DNA from: an uncultured Pelagibacteraceae bacterium
GTDB lineage: Bacteria; Pseudomonadota; Alphaproteobacteria; Pelagibacterales; Pelagibacteraceae
DNA length: 64,000 nucleotides
Reading direction: 5' to 3'
Assembly: GCA_902597335.1 (NCBI GenBank)
Contig: CACJXK010000001.1
Span: forward strand, 62,001-126,000
Below the pieces are notes generated by a model, which saw nothing but the letters and a program-made list of their open reading frames with translations, was not told the DNA's origin and ran no database searches. The first letter of the stretch is position 1, and the number at the start of each line of letters is the position of its first letter. This document shows, piece after piece, positions 40,309 to 48,101 of the stretch. Position numbers and translations under genes: made by a program.

Positions 40309-41013
40309 ATGTCACAAACTATTGCTCTAGTAGACGATGATCGAAATCTCTTAACATCGGTCCAAATGGCCTTAGAGGAAGAAGGTTTTAAAGTACAAAC
40401 TTATATTGATGGTGAAAATGCACTTGTCGGACTAACAAGAACACCCCCGGATCTTGCAGTTATAGATATAAAAATGCCTAGAATGGATGGAGAAGAACTT
40501 TTAAGAAAACTTAGAAAAAAAACCTCCATGCCAGTGATATTTTTAACTTCAAAAGACCAAGTAACTGATGAGGTTAGTGGGTTAAAACTAGGTGCTGATG
40601 ATTTTGTTGGTAAAACCGGAGGTTTTTCTACCAAGGTTTTAGTTGAGAGGATCAAAGTTCAATTAAGAAAAAAAGATAAAGATACTAATATAGAGGAAAA
40701 TAAAAATATAATATCTCATGGTAAATTGAAATTAGACCCTGCTCAGCTTGAATGTGAATGGGATGGAAAGCAACTGCCAGATAAACTTACAACAACAGAA
40801 TTTAAAATTGTCGAAGAGCTTGCAAAGAGACCAGGAATGATAAAAGAGAGAGCTTTATTGATGGATGTTGCTTACCGAGAAGATACAGATATAGAGGATA
40901 GGACAATTGATAGCCATGTAAAAAGGATAAGAAAAAAGTTTAAAAAAGTAGATAGTGATTTTTCAGCAATTGAAACAAGATATGGAAGTGGATATAGATG
41001 GAATGTTAAATAA
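40309..41013 (+). CDS. chvI: ChvI-like response regulator, OmpR family
   Basis: The 234-residue regulator has a receiver domain (acidic pocket VDDDRN, phospho-acceptor Asp53 in VIDIKMPRMDG, switch Thr in VIFLTSKD, Lys in GADDFVGKTGG). Its winged-helix OmpR/PhoB domain includes LTTTEFKIVEELAKRPG and TIDSHVKRIRKKFKK...RYGSGYRW. GKTGG instead of GKP is a ChvI/ExoS-partner trait. In alphaproteobacteria ChvG-ChvI responds to acid and envelope stress. The cognate kinase gene follows after five bases. Confidence 0.88.
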   Translation: MSQTIALVDDDRNLLTSVQMALEEEGFKVQTYIDGENALVGLTRTPPDLAVIDIKMPRMDGEELLRKLRKKTSMPVIFLTSKDQVTDEVSGLKLGADDFVGKTGGFSTKVLVERIKVQLRKKDKDTNIEENKNIISHGKLKLDPAQLECEWDGKQLPDKLTTTEFKIVEELAKRPGMIKERALLMDVAYREDTDIEDRTIDSHVKRIRKKFKKVDSDFSAIETRYGSGYRWNVK

Positions 41014-41018
41014 TTCTT

Positions 41019-42524
41019 ATGGGAAAAATACTAAAAAATCTTTCTATATTACAGAAATTTTTATTTATTAATTTAATTGTATTTATTGTTTTAGGAATAT
41101 TTACTTTTTTTTATCTTGGAACAATTCAAAAAGATTTAATTTCAGAAAAAAAAAAAAATCATATAGAAATTATTAATCAAACAATTTTAAATTTAGATAA
41201 ATCAGATATTAAATTTACACGAAATGGTATTAACGAATTTCTTTTTTCTAAAAAATCAAGATTCCCTTATTTTGAGAAATTAGACAGAGTGATATTTTTT
41301 GACGATAAATTAAATTTAGTGGGGGATACAAGATCAATACCTTCTTCAGAAATGATTATTGAAGATTTATTAGAAAATTCGGACAATAAAAAAAATATTT
41401 CAAAAAATACTAAAAATATTACCACAGTTTTTGACGAAGATATTAAGGATTATGATATTTCTAAATCTGAAATTCCCATTACTAATGTCAAAGAGATAGA
41501 TGGAAGGCACTTTGTGTATAGTATTCAAAACGTGAAATATAAAAAAACAAATGGTTTTATTCTTATTTCTGAAAATGCTGACAATATAATTCAAAAAATT
41601 GCTGAGAGAGAAAACTTTATAATAAGAACAGCTATAGCTGTTTTTCTGGTCATTTTAATATTTTCTTATGTTTTGAATAGGTATTTTCTTAAACCAATTA
41701 AAAATCTAGTTTCCTATACAAAAATTATTAAGAATAAAAGTAAAGAGAAAGTAGATATCGAAAATGTAAAAAAAAGAAATGACGAATTAGGTATACTCTC
41801 AAAATCACTAGATGAAATGACAAATGAGTTAAATAAAAGAATCACAGCAGCAGAAAACTATTCAACTGATCTACTTCATGAGATAAGAAACCCACTTGCA
41901 TCTCTTAAAAGTGCTTCAGAAGTTATTTCTGAAACTGATGATAAAGAAAAAAGAAATAAATTGATTAATATTGTTTCACATGATGTAGAAAGAATAGAAA
42001 GACTTATTACTGATTATTCTCAAATGCTGAAAGATGAGGTTGTAATTTCTACTGAAAAAATGCAAAAAATTAATATAAAAGATATAGCAAGTTCAGTTGT
42101 TGATGATTTTAATAATATTTATAACTCAAAGAAAAAAATAAATATAAAATTAAAATCTAATGGGTCAGAACAATATTTCATTTATGGAATTAATAATAGG
42201 ATAGAGCAAATAATTGCAAATTTATTAGAAAATTCAATTTCATTCAGTAGCCCAAACCAAGAAATAGTAGTTAATATTTTTAACAATACGGATGGAAAGC
42301 CTACAATTGCAGTTATTGACGAAGGTACTGGGTTTATAGAAAAAGATACTAATAAAATATTTAATAGATTTTACAGTAATAGACCCAAAAATTTTGGTGA
42401 GCATTCTGGATTAGGTCTAAATATAGTGAAAAACTTGGTAGAATTACACAATGGTGAAATTAAAGCCGAAAATAACGTAAACAAAGGTGCAAAAGTTGAA
42501 ATTATTTTCCCACCAACCCAATGA
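41019..42524 (+). CDS. chvG: ChvG-like sensor histidine kinase
   Basis: This 501-residue inner-membrane kinase has two transmembrane segments (about residues 13-35 and 200-222) flanking a periplasmic domain. A HAMP linker (NDELGILSKSLDEMTNELNKR) follows. The dimerisation helix has the phospho-histidine in STDLLHEIRNPLASLKSA, and the ATPase domain has N-box LLENSISFS, G1 VIDEGTGF and G2 HSGLGLNIVKNLVELH. It partners with chvI directly upstream. The HprK/PTS genes that follow chvG in rhizobia are replaced here by ahcY and tsaE. Confidence 0.88.
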   Translation: MGKILKNLSILQKFLFINLIVFIVLGIFTFFYLGTIQKDLISEKKKNHIEIINQTILNLDKSDIKFTRNGINEFLFSKKSRFPYFEKLDRVIFFDDKLNLVGDTRSIPSSEMIIEDLLENSDNKKNISKNTKNITTVFDEDIKDYDISKSEIPITNVKEIDGRHFVYSIQNVKYKKTNGFILISENADNIIQKIAERENFIIRTAIAVFLVILIFSYVLNRYFLKPIKNLVSYTKIIKNKSKEKVDIENVKKRNDELGILSKSLDEMTNELNKRITAAENYSTDLLHEIRNPLASLKSASEVISETDDKEKRNKLINIVSHDVERIERLITDYSQMLKDEVVISTEKMQKINIKDIASSVVDDFNNIYNSKKKINIKLKSNGSEQYFIYGINNRIEQIIANLLENSISFSSPNQEIVVNIFNNTDGKPTIAVIDEGTGFIEKDTNKIFNRFYSNRPKNFGEHSGLGLNIVKNLVELHNGEIKAENNVNKGAKVEIIFPPTQ

Positions 42525-42528
42525 GAAG

Positions 42529-42557
42529 TTGATTATTTTATATAAAGTTGTTACAAG
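42529..42557 (+). promoter_or_regulatory. Possible ahcY promoter
   Basis: TTGATT (42529-42534) and TACAAG (42552-42557) are 17 bases apart in the 42-base gap after chvG. The start would lie about three bases before the ahcY ATG (42567). The match is moderate and the gap is too short for a SAM- or SAH-binding riboswitch. Confidence 0.3.
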
Positions 42558-42566
42558 CCGTTTCTT

Positions 42567-43853
42567 ATGACAGATTATAAAGTAAAAGATATCAATGAAG
42601 CAGAATTTGGAAGAAAAGAAATTTCATTAGCAGAAACGGAAATGCCAGGTTTAATGGCATTGAGAAAAGAATATAAAGGTAAACATCCTTTAAAAGGTGC
42701 GAGAATATTAGGTTGTCTACACATGACAATCCAGACAGCAGTTTTAATCGAAACTTTAGTTGATCTAGGTGCTGAAGTCAGATGGTCTTCATGTAACATT
42801 TTTTCTACCCAAGACCATGCGGCTGCTGCTATAGCAAAGGCTGGAATACCAGTATTTGCATGGAAAGGTGAAACAGAAGAAGAATATTGGTGGTGCGTAA
42901 GACAAACTATTGAAGGTAAAAAAGATTGGAAACCAAATATGATTTTAGATGATGGTGGAGATCTTACTGCACTTATGCACAAAGATTATAAACATTTGAT
43001 GAAAGATATAAAAGGCTTGAGTGAAGAAACTACTACAGGAGTATTGGCTCTGAAAAAAATGGAGGAGCAAGGAACACTTTTAGTTCCTGCTATAAATGTT
43101 AATGACTCAGTTACAAAATCAAAATTTGATAATTTATACGGATGTAGAGAGAGCTTAGTCGATGGAATAAAAAGAGCTACAGACGTAATGATGTCAGGAA
43201 AAGTTGCCATCGTTGCAGGATTTGGCGATGTAGGAAAAGGCAGCGCGGCATCTTTGAGACAGAGTGGTGCAAGAGTAATGGTAACTGAAACTGATCCAAT
43301 TTGTGCTCTACAGGCCGCAATGGAAGGTTATGAAGTTGTATTAATGGATGAGATGATAGGTCAAGCAGATATTGTTGTAACAGCAACTGGAAATAAAGAT
43401 ATTGTTACAGCAGATCACATGAGAGCGATGAAAGATAGATCTATACTATGTAATATTGGACACTTCGATAATGAGATACAAGTTGATGCATTAAAAAATT
43501 ATAAATGGGATGAAATTAAACCCCAAGTTCATGAAATTACTTTTCCAGATAATAAAAGACTTATTTTGTTAGCTGAGGGAAGACTTGTAAATTTAGGTTG
43601 TGCTACAGGACACCCAAGTTTTGTAATGAGTGCTTCATTTACAAATCAAGTTACAGCCCAAATAGAATTATGGAATAACTCAGATAATTACGAGAATAAA
43701 GTATACGTTCTTCCTAAACATTTAGATGAGAAGGTCGCAAGATTACACTTAGAAAAAGTTGGAGCTAAATTAACACCTTTATCAAAAGATCAAGCAGATT
43801 ACATAAGTGTTAAAACTGAGGGACCATACAAGCCAGATGCTTACCGCTACTAA
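42567..43853 (+). CDS. ahcY: S-adenosylhomocysteine hydrolase
   Basis: AhcY splits S-adenosylhomocysteine to adenosine and homocysteine, keeping methyl transfer going and recycling homocysteine. The 428-residue protein has [28 protein letters not shown], the NAD-binding motif [34 protein letters not shown] and the C-terminal KPDAYRY that reaches the partner subunit's NAD. The compact length suggests that the ~40-residue insertion present in many bacterial enzymes is absent. It is downstream of chvGI and overlaps tsaE by 17 bases. Confidence 0.97.
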   Translation: MTDYKVKDINEAEFGRKEISLAETEMPGLMALRKEYKGKHPLKGARILGCLHMTIQTAVLIETLVDLGAEVRWSSCNIFSTQDHAAAAIAKAGIPVFAWKGETEEEYWWCVRQTIEGKKDWKPNMILDDGGDLTALMHKDYKHLMKDIKGLSEETTTGVLALKKMEEQGTLLVPAINVNDSVTKSKFDNLYGCRESLVDGIKRATDVMMSGKVAIVAGFGDVGKGSAASLRQSGARVMVTETDPICALQAAMEGYEVVLMDEMIGQADIVVTATGNKDIVTADHMRAMKDRSILCNIGHFDNEIQVDALKNYKWDEIKPQVHEITFPDNKRLILLAEGRLVNLGCATGHPSFVMSASFTNQVTAQIELWNNSDNYENKVYVLPKHLDEKVARLHLEKVGAKLTPLSKDQADYISVKTEGPYKPDAYRY

Positions 43854-44316
43854 AGGTGGCAAAATTAACATATCAGAGGAAAAGGATACCAAATCTGTAG
43901 CAGAGAAATTTTCTAAATTAATAAAAAAAGGCGATTTCATAATATTTAGCGGTAATTTAGGTGTCGGGAAAACAACTTTTATCAAATACATAATTAATTG
44001 CCTACAAAAGGCGAATAGGCAAAAAATATCAGAAGTAACAAGTCCAACATTTACAGTTACTAATGAGTATAAAATTAAAAAAACATTAATTAAACACTAT
44101 GATCTTTACAGAATTAAAAATAAAAAAGAGTTAACTAATCTTGGTATTCAAGAAAATTTAAAAGATCAAATCACTTTAGTTGAATGGCCAGAAATATTAA
44201 AAAAAATTAAAATAAAAAATAGTACAAATTTAATATTTGAATACAAAAAAAATTACACCGAGCGGTATCTCTCCATTATTTCAAAAAATAAAAAATTATT
44301 AAATGAATTTAAATAA
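43837..44316 (+). CDS. tsaE: tRNA threonylcarbamoyladenosine (t6A) synthesis ATPase TsaE
   Basis: TsaE is the small ATPase that supports the TsaBCD machinery making t6A37 in ANN-decoding tRNAs. The ATG at 43837 gives 159 residues; a GTG at 43807 is possible but lies deeper in ahcY. Motifs are Walker [36 protein letters not shown] and the LVEWPE motif. It overlaps ahcY by 17 bases and amgK by 14. TsaE, AmgK and MurU are adjacent in many alphaproteobacteria. Confidence 0.93.
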   Translation: MLTATKGGKINISEEKDTKSVAEKFSKLIKKGDFIIFSGNLGVGKTTFIKYIINCLQKANRQKISEVTSPTFTVTNEYKIKKTLIKHYDLYRIKNKKELTNLGIQENLKDQITLVEWPEILKKIKIKNSTNLIFEYKKNYTERYLSIISKNKKLLNEFK

Positions 44317-45238
44317 ATTAAAAAAATTGTCAGGTGACGCATCATTTAGAAATTTTTATAGAGGTAAAAATAGTATATTTATTTATTGTATTAAGAATAA
44401 AAAAAGTAACTTACTGTATTATGATGCTATCAATAAAATATTAATTAAAAACAAAGTGATAGCTCCTTCACTAATATCTCAAAATTATATGGACAATTAT
44501 TTGGAAATAGAAGATTTTGGAAATTTAACAGTTTTTAAAAAATTTAAAAAAAAATCAACTAACAAAAAAATTTATTATAAAAAAATTTTAGACTTACTAT
44601 TAAAAATAAAAAAAATAAAAATTAAAAGTCAAAAAACATTTTTGAAAACAAATTACAAGATTCCAAATTATTCATCAAAAATGTTATTTGATGAGGCTAA
44701 TTTATTTATAGAATGGTATCTACCAAAATATTATAAAGAAAAAAATATTAAAATTTTTAAAAAAAAACTTAAACTTATCTTTAAAAATTTATTGAAAAAT
44801 ATTTCATACAAAGAAAAAGTTTTTGTGCATAGAGATTTTCATATATCAAATATAATGATAACTCCTAATGGTCTAGGATTAATAGATAATCAGGATGCTG
44901 TATATGGCAATATTGCATATGATCTAGCCTCCCTAATTGATGATGTAAGATTTAAAACAAATATGAAAATTAAAAATTATATTTTTAATGAATTCATTAA
45001 AAAAAATAAAAGTCTTGATTGTAAAAAATTTAAACAAGATTTTGAAATATTATCAGTTCTCAGAAATTTTAAAATAATTGGGATATTTACTCGATTATCA
45101 GTAAGAGATAAAAAACATAAATACCTCAAACTTATTCCTTATGCTTGGCAAATGATTAATAATAGATCTGCTAATAACCCAATATTTAATGACTTAAATA
45201 GTCTCATAAACAAATATTTTGAAAAAAAAAAACATTAA
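44303..45238 (+). CDS. amgK: N-acetylmuramate/N-acetylglucosamine kinase, AmgK-like
   Basis: The 311-residue aminoglycoside-phosphotransferase-fold kinase phosphorylates MurNAc/GlcNAc at the anomeric position in the AmgK-MurU wall-recycling route. LSGDASFRNFYR replaces the usual nucleotide loop, the catalytic loop is VFVHRDFHISNIMI and the metal-binding aspartate is in LGLIDNQDAVYGNIAYDLASLIDD. The sequence is unusually lysine- and isoleucine-rich, in line with AT pressure. Neighbouring tsaE and murU make the call firm. Confidence 0.87.
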   Translation: MNLNKLKKLSGDASFRNFYRGKNSIFIYCIKNKKSNLLYYDAINKILIKNKVIAPSLISQNYMDNYLEIEDFGNLTVFKKFKKKSTNKKIYYKKILDLLLKIKKIKIKSQKTFLKTNYKIPNYSSKMLFDEANLFIEWYLPKYYKEKNIKIFKKKLKLIFKNLLKNISYKEKVFVHRDFHISNIMITPNGLGLIDNQDAVYGNIAYDLASLIDDVRFKTNMKIKNYIFNEFIKKNKSLDCKKFKQDFEILSVLRNFKIIGIFTRLSVRDKKHKYLKLIPYAWQMINNRSANNPIFNDLNSLINKYFEKKKH

Positions 45239-45239
45239 T

Positions 45240-45926
45240 ATGAAAATAAAAACAGGTTTGATACTCTGCGCTGGCTTTGGAAAGAGAGTTCAACCCATAA
45301 CAGATACTTTGCCTAAACCTCTAATAGTTTATAAGAATATAACATTATTAGAAAATACTATTAATTTTTTAATTAAGTTAAAAATTGACAAAATTAAAAT
45401 CAATGTTTTTTATTTAAAAGATCAAATTACTACCTTTATTAAAAATAAAAACTTCCCAGTAAATATCGAGATTATAGATGATGGTGAAACAATTTTAGGA
45501 ACTGGAGGTGGTATTTTAAATCTTATTAAAAGTTCTGAAGAAGACGATGCATTAGTTATAAATCCAGATACAATTTGGGATAATAGCTATATTAGTTCAA
45601 TTAATAAGATGGAAGAAATTTATTTTGAAAAAAAAATCAAAAATATTCTATTAATTGTAAATAATGCATTTTGTTTTGATAAAAGGTTTAATGGAGACTT
45701 TGAAATTAAAAACAACATTTTATTAAAAGAAAAAATAAATAATTTTAAATATACTGGGTGTCAAATATTTAATCGAGAATTAATCTTACACAAACAAATA
45801 AATTATTTTCCTATCTCCGAAATATGGGATACCCTTTTAAGGGAGAGTAAACTTTATGGCTATGAACATATTGGTGAATTTAAACACCTTACTGATTATG
45901 AAATATATGAAAAATTATTTATTTAG
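45240..45926 (+). CDS. murU: N-acetylmuramate-1-phosphate uridylyltransferase, MurU-like
   Basis: MurU turns MurNAc-1-phosphate into UDP-MurNAc, bypassing de novo synthesis and MurA (the fosfomycin target). The ATG at 45240, one base after amgK, gives 228 residues starting MKIKTGLILCAGFGKRVQPITDT, the nucleotidyltransferase signature. The lysine in DTLPKPLI, the GTGGGILNL loop and the metal aspartate in LVINPDTIWD follow. A longer frame from 45219 overlaps amgK and is not needed. It is convergent with gpmA, overlapping by four bases. Confidence 0.9.
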   Translation: MKIKTGLILCAGFGKRVQPITDTLPKPLIVYKNITLLENTINFLIKLKIDKIKINVFYLKDQITTFIKNKNFPVNIEIIDDGETILGTGGGILNLIKSSEEDDALVINPDTIWDNSYISSINKMEEIYFEKKIKNILLIVNNAFCFDKRFNGDFEIKNNILLKEKINNFKYTGCQIFNRELILHKQINYFPISEIWDTLLRESKLYGYEHIGEFKHLTDYEIYEKLFI

Positions 45927-46633
45927 AAAACTAAAAGATCTTTTGCTCTATCTTTGTCTAAATACCTAGCATTTTTAATTTTTCCTTCTTCTATTTCTAT
46001 CAACAAAGGATTACCTGTTGGTATTTCTAGACTTGAAATTTTTTTGTTATCTAAATCAAATAGGTATTTACACAATGATCTAATTGAATTTCCATGAGCT
46101 GAAACAATAATATTTTTATCTAATTTTGGCTCTATATTTCTTTTATAAAATGGTATCACTCTTTCGTAGGTATTTTTTAATGACTCAGTATCAGGGATCT
46201 TATCTCTTGGAACATTTTTGTATATATCGATATTCAATGGATGATATGGACTTGTTTTTTTAAGTGCTTCTGGTGGATTATCCCATGATCTTCTAAAAAT
46301 ATGAATTTTTTCTTCACCATAAAGCTTTTTCATTTCATCTTTATTTAAACCTGTTAAAGATCCGTAATGTCTCTCATTTAATTCCCATGCATTTACAATC
46401 TCCTGATTTTTTATTCTCATAGTATTTAATATCAAATTAAGAGTCTCAATCGATCTTGATTGTAAAGATGTGTAAAAATAAGATAATTCAATACCTAATT
46501 TCTTTATTAATTCTCCTGCTTTGCAAGCTTCAAGCTTACCTTTGGCAGCTAAATCAACGTCTACCCAGCCTGTGAAACGATTTTCTAGGTTCCATTCACT
46601 TTGTCCATGTCTCACGAGAATTAAATAATTCAT
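45923..46633 (-). CDS. gpmA: 2,3-bisphosphoglycerate-dependent phosphoglycerate mutase
   Basis: GpmA interconverts 3- and 2-phosphoglycerate in glycolysis and gluconeogenesis. The 236-residue protein has the phosphohistidine motif LVRHGQSEWNLENRFTGW, the ELNERHYGSLTG motif with the acid catalyst, and the second histidine in VSAHGNSIRSLCKYL. It is a single gene flanked by two convergent or divergent neighbours. The AT-rich 64-base gap upstream is shared with the divergent ATPase-zeta gene. Confidence 0.95.
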   Translation of the reverse strand: MNYLILVRHGQSEWNLENRFTGWVDVDLAAKGKLEACKAGELIKKLGIELSYFYTSLQSRSIETLNLILNTMRIKNQEIVNAWELNERHYGSLTGLNKDEMKKLYGEEKIHIFRRSWDNPPEALKKTSPYHPLNIDIYKNVPRDKIPDTESLKNTYERVIPFYKRNIEPKLDKNIIVSAHGNSIRSLCKYLFDLDNKKISSLEIPTGNPLLIEIEEGKIKNARYLDKDRAKDLLVF

Positions 46634-46663
46634 AAATTTAACATAAATATAAATTAAATTAGA

Positions 46664-46691
46664 TTGACATAAAGCTAAATCTTTTTATTTT
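46664..46691 (+). promoter_or_regulatory. Promoter of the ATPase zeta gene, predicted leaderless
   Basis: A perfect TTGACA (46664-46669), 16 bases and TATTTT (46686-46691). The ATG at 46698 is seven bases past the -10 box, where transcription itself is expected to start, and no ribosome-binding sequence is present. Confidence 0.55.
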
Positions 46692-46697
46692 GTTAGA

Positions 46698-47006
46698 ATG
46701 AGTTCATTTGAGGATAGAAAAAAAAGTTTTGAAAAGAAATTTGCTCATGATCAAGAGCTTCAATTTAAAGTTAGCGCTAGAAGGAATAAGTATTTAGGAG
46801 AATGGGTATCCGAAATACTTGGTTACAATTCAGATCAAGTAAAAGAATATATTCAATCAGTAATAAAGGCAGATTTTGCTGAAGTAGGAGACGAAGACGT
46901 CTTTAGAAAGATCAAACAAGATCTAAAAGAAAAAAATATATCAGACGAGGAATTGCGAAAAAAGATGGACGAGCTAAATGAAAAAGCTAAAACTGATTTT
47001 AGTTAG
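46698..47006 (+). CDS. ATP synthase F1 inhibitor subunit zeta (DUF1476)
   Basis: The 102-residue protein is the alphaproteobacterial zeta subunit, which blocks ATP hydrolysis by F1 in Paracoccus and relatives. The N-terminal inhibitory segment (SSFEDRKKSFEKKFAHDQEL) is followed by the helical-bundle pattern KVSARRNKYLGEWVSEILGY and VIKADFAEVGDEDVFRKIKQDL. It lies far from the atp operon. The coding end overlaps the next gene by 29 bases, so that gene's signal peptide is written in another frame within it. Confidence 0.93.
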   Translation: MSSFEDRKKSFEKKFAHDQELQFKVSARRNKYLGEWVSEILGYNSDQVKEYIQSVIKADFAEVGDEDVFRKIKQDLKEKNISDEELRKKMDELNEKAKTDFS

Positions 47007-47493
47007 TTTTTTTTTTATTCTAATAAATATAAATAGTTCATTTTCATTAAATAGTAATTATAAAATAATATCAGGGAAACCAATTATAACAGACGGGGAC
47101 ACAGTTAAAATAAATAATAAAAAAATTCGTTTTAGTGGAATTGATGCCCCAGAAAGTTATTTTTTTGGGAAAAAACAAATATGCATTTTAAATAAAGTGG
47201 ATATTTTTTGTGGAATATTATCAAAAGATAAACTGGTAGAAAAAATAGGAAATCAATCTATTGATTGTAAAATTGAAAAAAATAAAGATCAATTTAATAG
47301 GTTATTAGGAGAGTGTTTTTTAGATAACGAAAGTTTATCAGTTTACATGGTCAAGAATGGCTATGCATTTGATTATCCAAAATATTCCAAAGGAAAATTC
47401 AGTGCATATGAAAAATATGCAAAAAATCTTTCTTTAGGATTGTGGCAAATGAAATTCGAATATCCTTGGATATGGAGAAAAAAAAATAGATAA
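46978..47493 (+). CDS. Secreted thermonuclease-like (SNase) protein
   Basis: The 171-residue protein begins with a signal peptide (about residues 1-23, KLKLILVSFFFILININSSFS). A staphylococcal-nuclease (SNc) domain follows: ITDGDTVKINNKKIRFSGIDAPES, with catalytic Arg and Glu, KDQFNRLLGECFL with the second Arg, and YMVKNGYAFDYPKYS. Two cysteine pairs are possible. Exported, it may cut nucleic acids for phosphate or nucleoside scavenging, an inference. The ATG lies within the zeta gene. Confidence 0.87.
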   Translation: MKKLKLILVSFFFILININSSFSLNSNYKIISGKPIITDGDTVKINNKKIRFSGIDAPESYFFGKKQICILNKVDIFCGILSKDKLVEKIGNQSIDCKIEKNKDQFNRLLGECFLDNESLSVYMVKNGYAFDYPKYSKGKFSAYEKYAKNLSLGLWQMKFEYPWIWRKKNR

Positions 47494-47501
47494 TAAAAAG
47501 A

Positions 47502-48101
47502 GTGATTCGAAATAAAAAATTATATTTATTTATAACTCTAATTTTGATTTCTGCATGTTCTTCTGTACCTAAAAATACAGCCGATGGTTGTTCAATTTTT
47601 TCAGAAAGATATCTTTGGTATAAACATGCAAAAAAATCTGAGCAAAAATGGGGAACGCCTATTTATCTACAACTTGCAATTATTAAAATGGAATCCGACT
47701 TTGATTGGTTGGCTAAACCACCAAGACAAAAATTGTTTAAAGTAATTCCATATAAGAGACCATCCAGTTCTTTTGGCTATTCTCAAGCTGTAAAAGGCAC
47801 ATGGAAACAGTATAAAGAGGAAACAGGAAATATATATGCTACTCGGACGAGGTTTAAGGACAGCGTAGATTTTATTGGTTGGTACACAGATAAAACTGAA
47901 AAGATACTGAAAATACCTAAAAATGATGCTTTTAGGCAGTATGTTGCTTATCATGAAGGATGGGGGAATTATAAAAATTATAAAAATAAACAAAAAATTA
48001 TTTTATTAGCAAAGAAAGTTGAAAACCAGTCTAAGAAATACAAAACTCAACTTAATAAATGTAAAAACTCACTAACTACTAAAAAATATATTTTATTCTA
48101 A
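47502..48101 (+). CDS. Lipoprotein with lytic-transglycosylase-like domain
   Basis: This 199-residue protein starts at GTG (MIRNKKLYLF) with a type II signal peptide and lipobox LISACSS (Cys about residue 19). The body looks like an SLT-type fold: a catalytic-type glutamate in LAIIKMESDFDW, then SSFGYSQAVKGTWKQYKEETG, DSVDFIGWY and AYHEGWGNYKNY. It is probably a murein hydrolase or a related binding protein; activity is not certain. It follows the nuclease gene by eight bases and overlaps the convergent RND gene by four. Confidence 0.75.
   Translation: MIRNKKLYLFITLILISACSSVPKNTADGCSIFSERYLWYKHAKKSEQKWGTPIYLQLAIIKMESDFDWLAKPPRQKLFKVIPYKRPSSSFGYSQAVKGTWKQYKEETGNIYATRTRFKDSVDFIGWYTDKTEKILKIPKNDAFRQYVAYHEGWGNYKNYKNKQKIILLAKKVENQSKKYKTQLNKCKNSLTTKKYILF

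Noticed and set aside
42525..42566. SAM-V or SAH riboswitch before ahcY
   Set aside because: The gap is only 42 bases and shows neither a pseudoknot pattern nor conserved aptamer sequence.
42575..42982. 135-codon minus-strand open frame opposite ahcY
   Set aside because: Fully antisense to a highly conserved enzyme; composition reflects the complement of ahcY codons.
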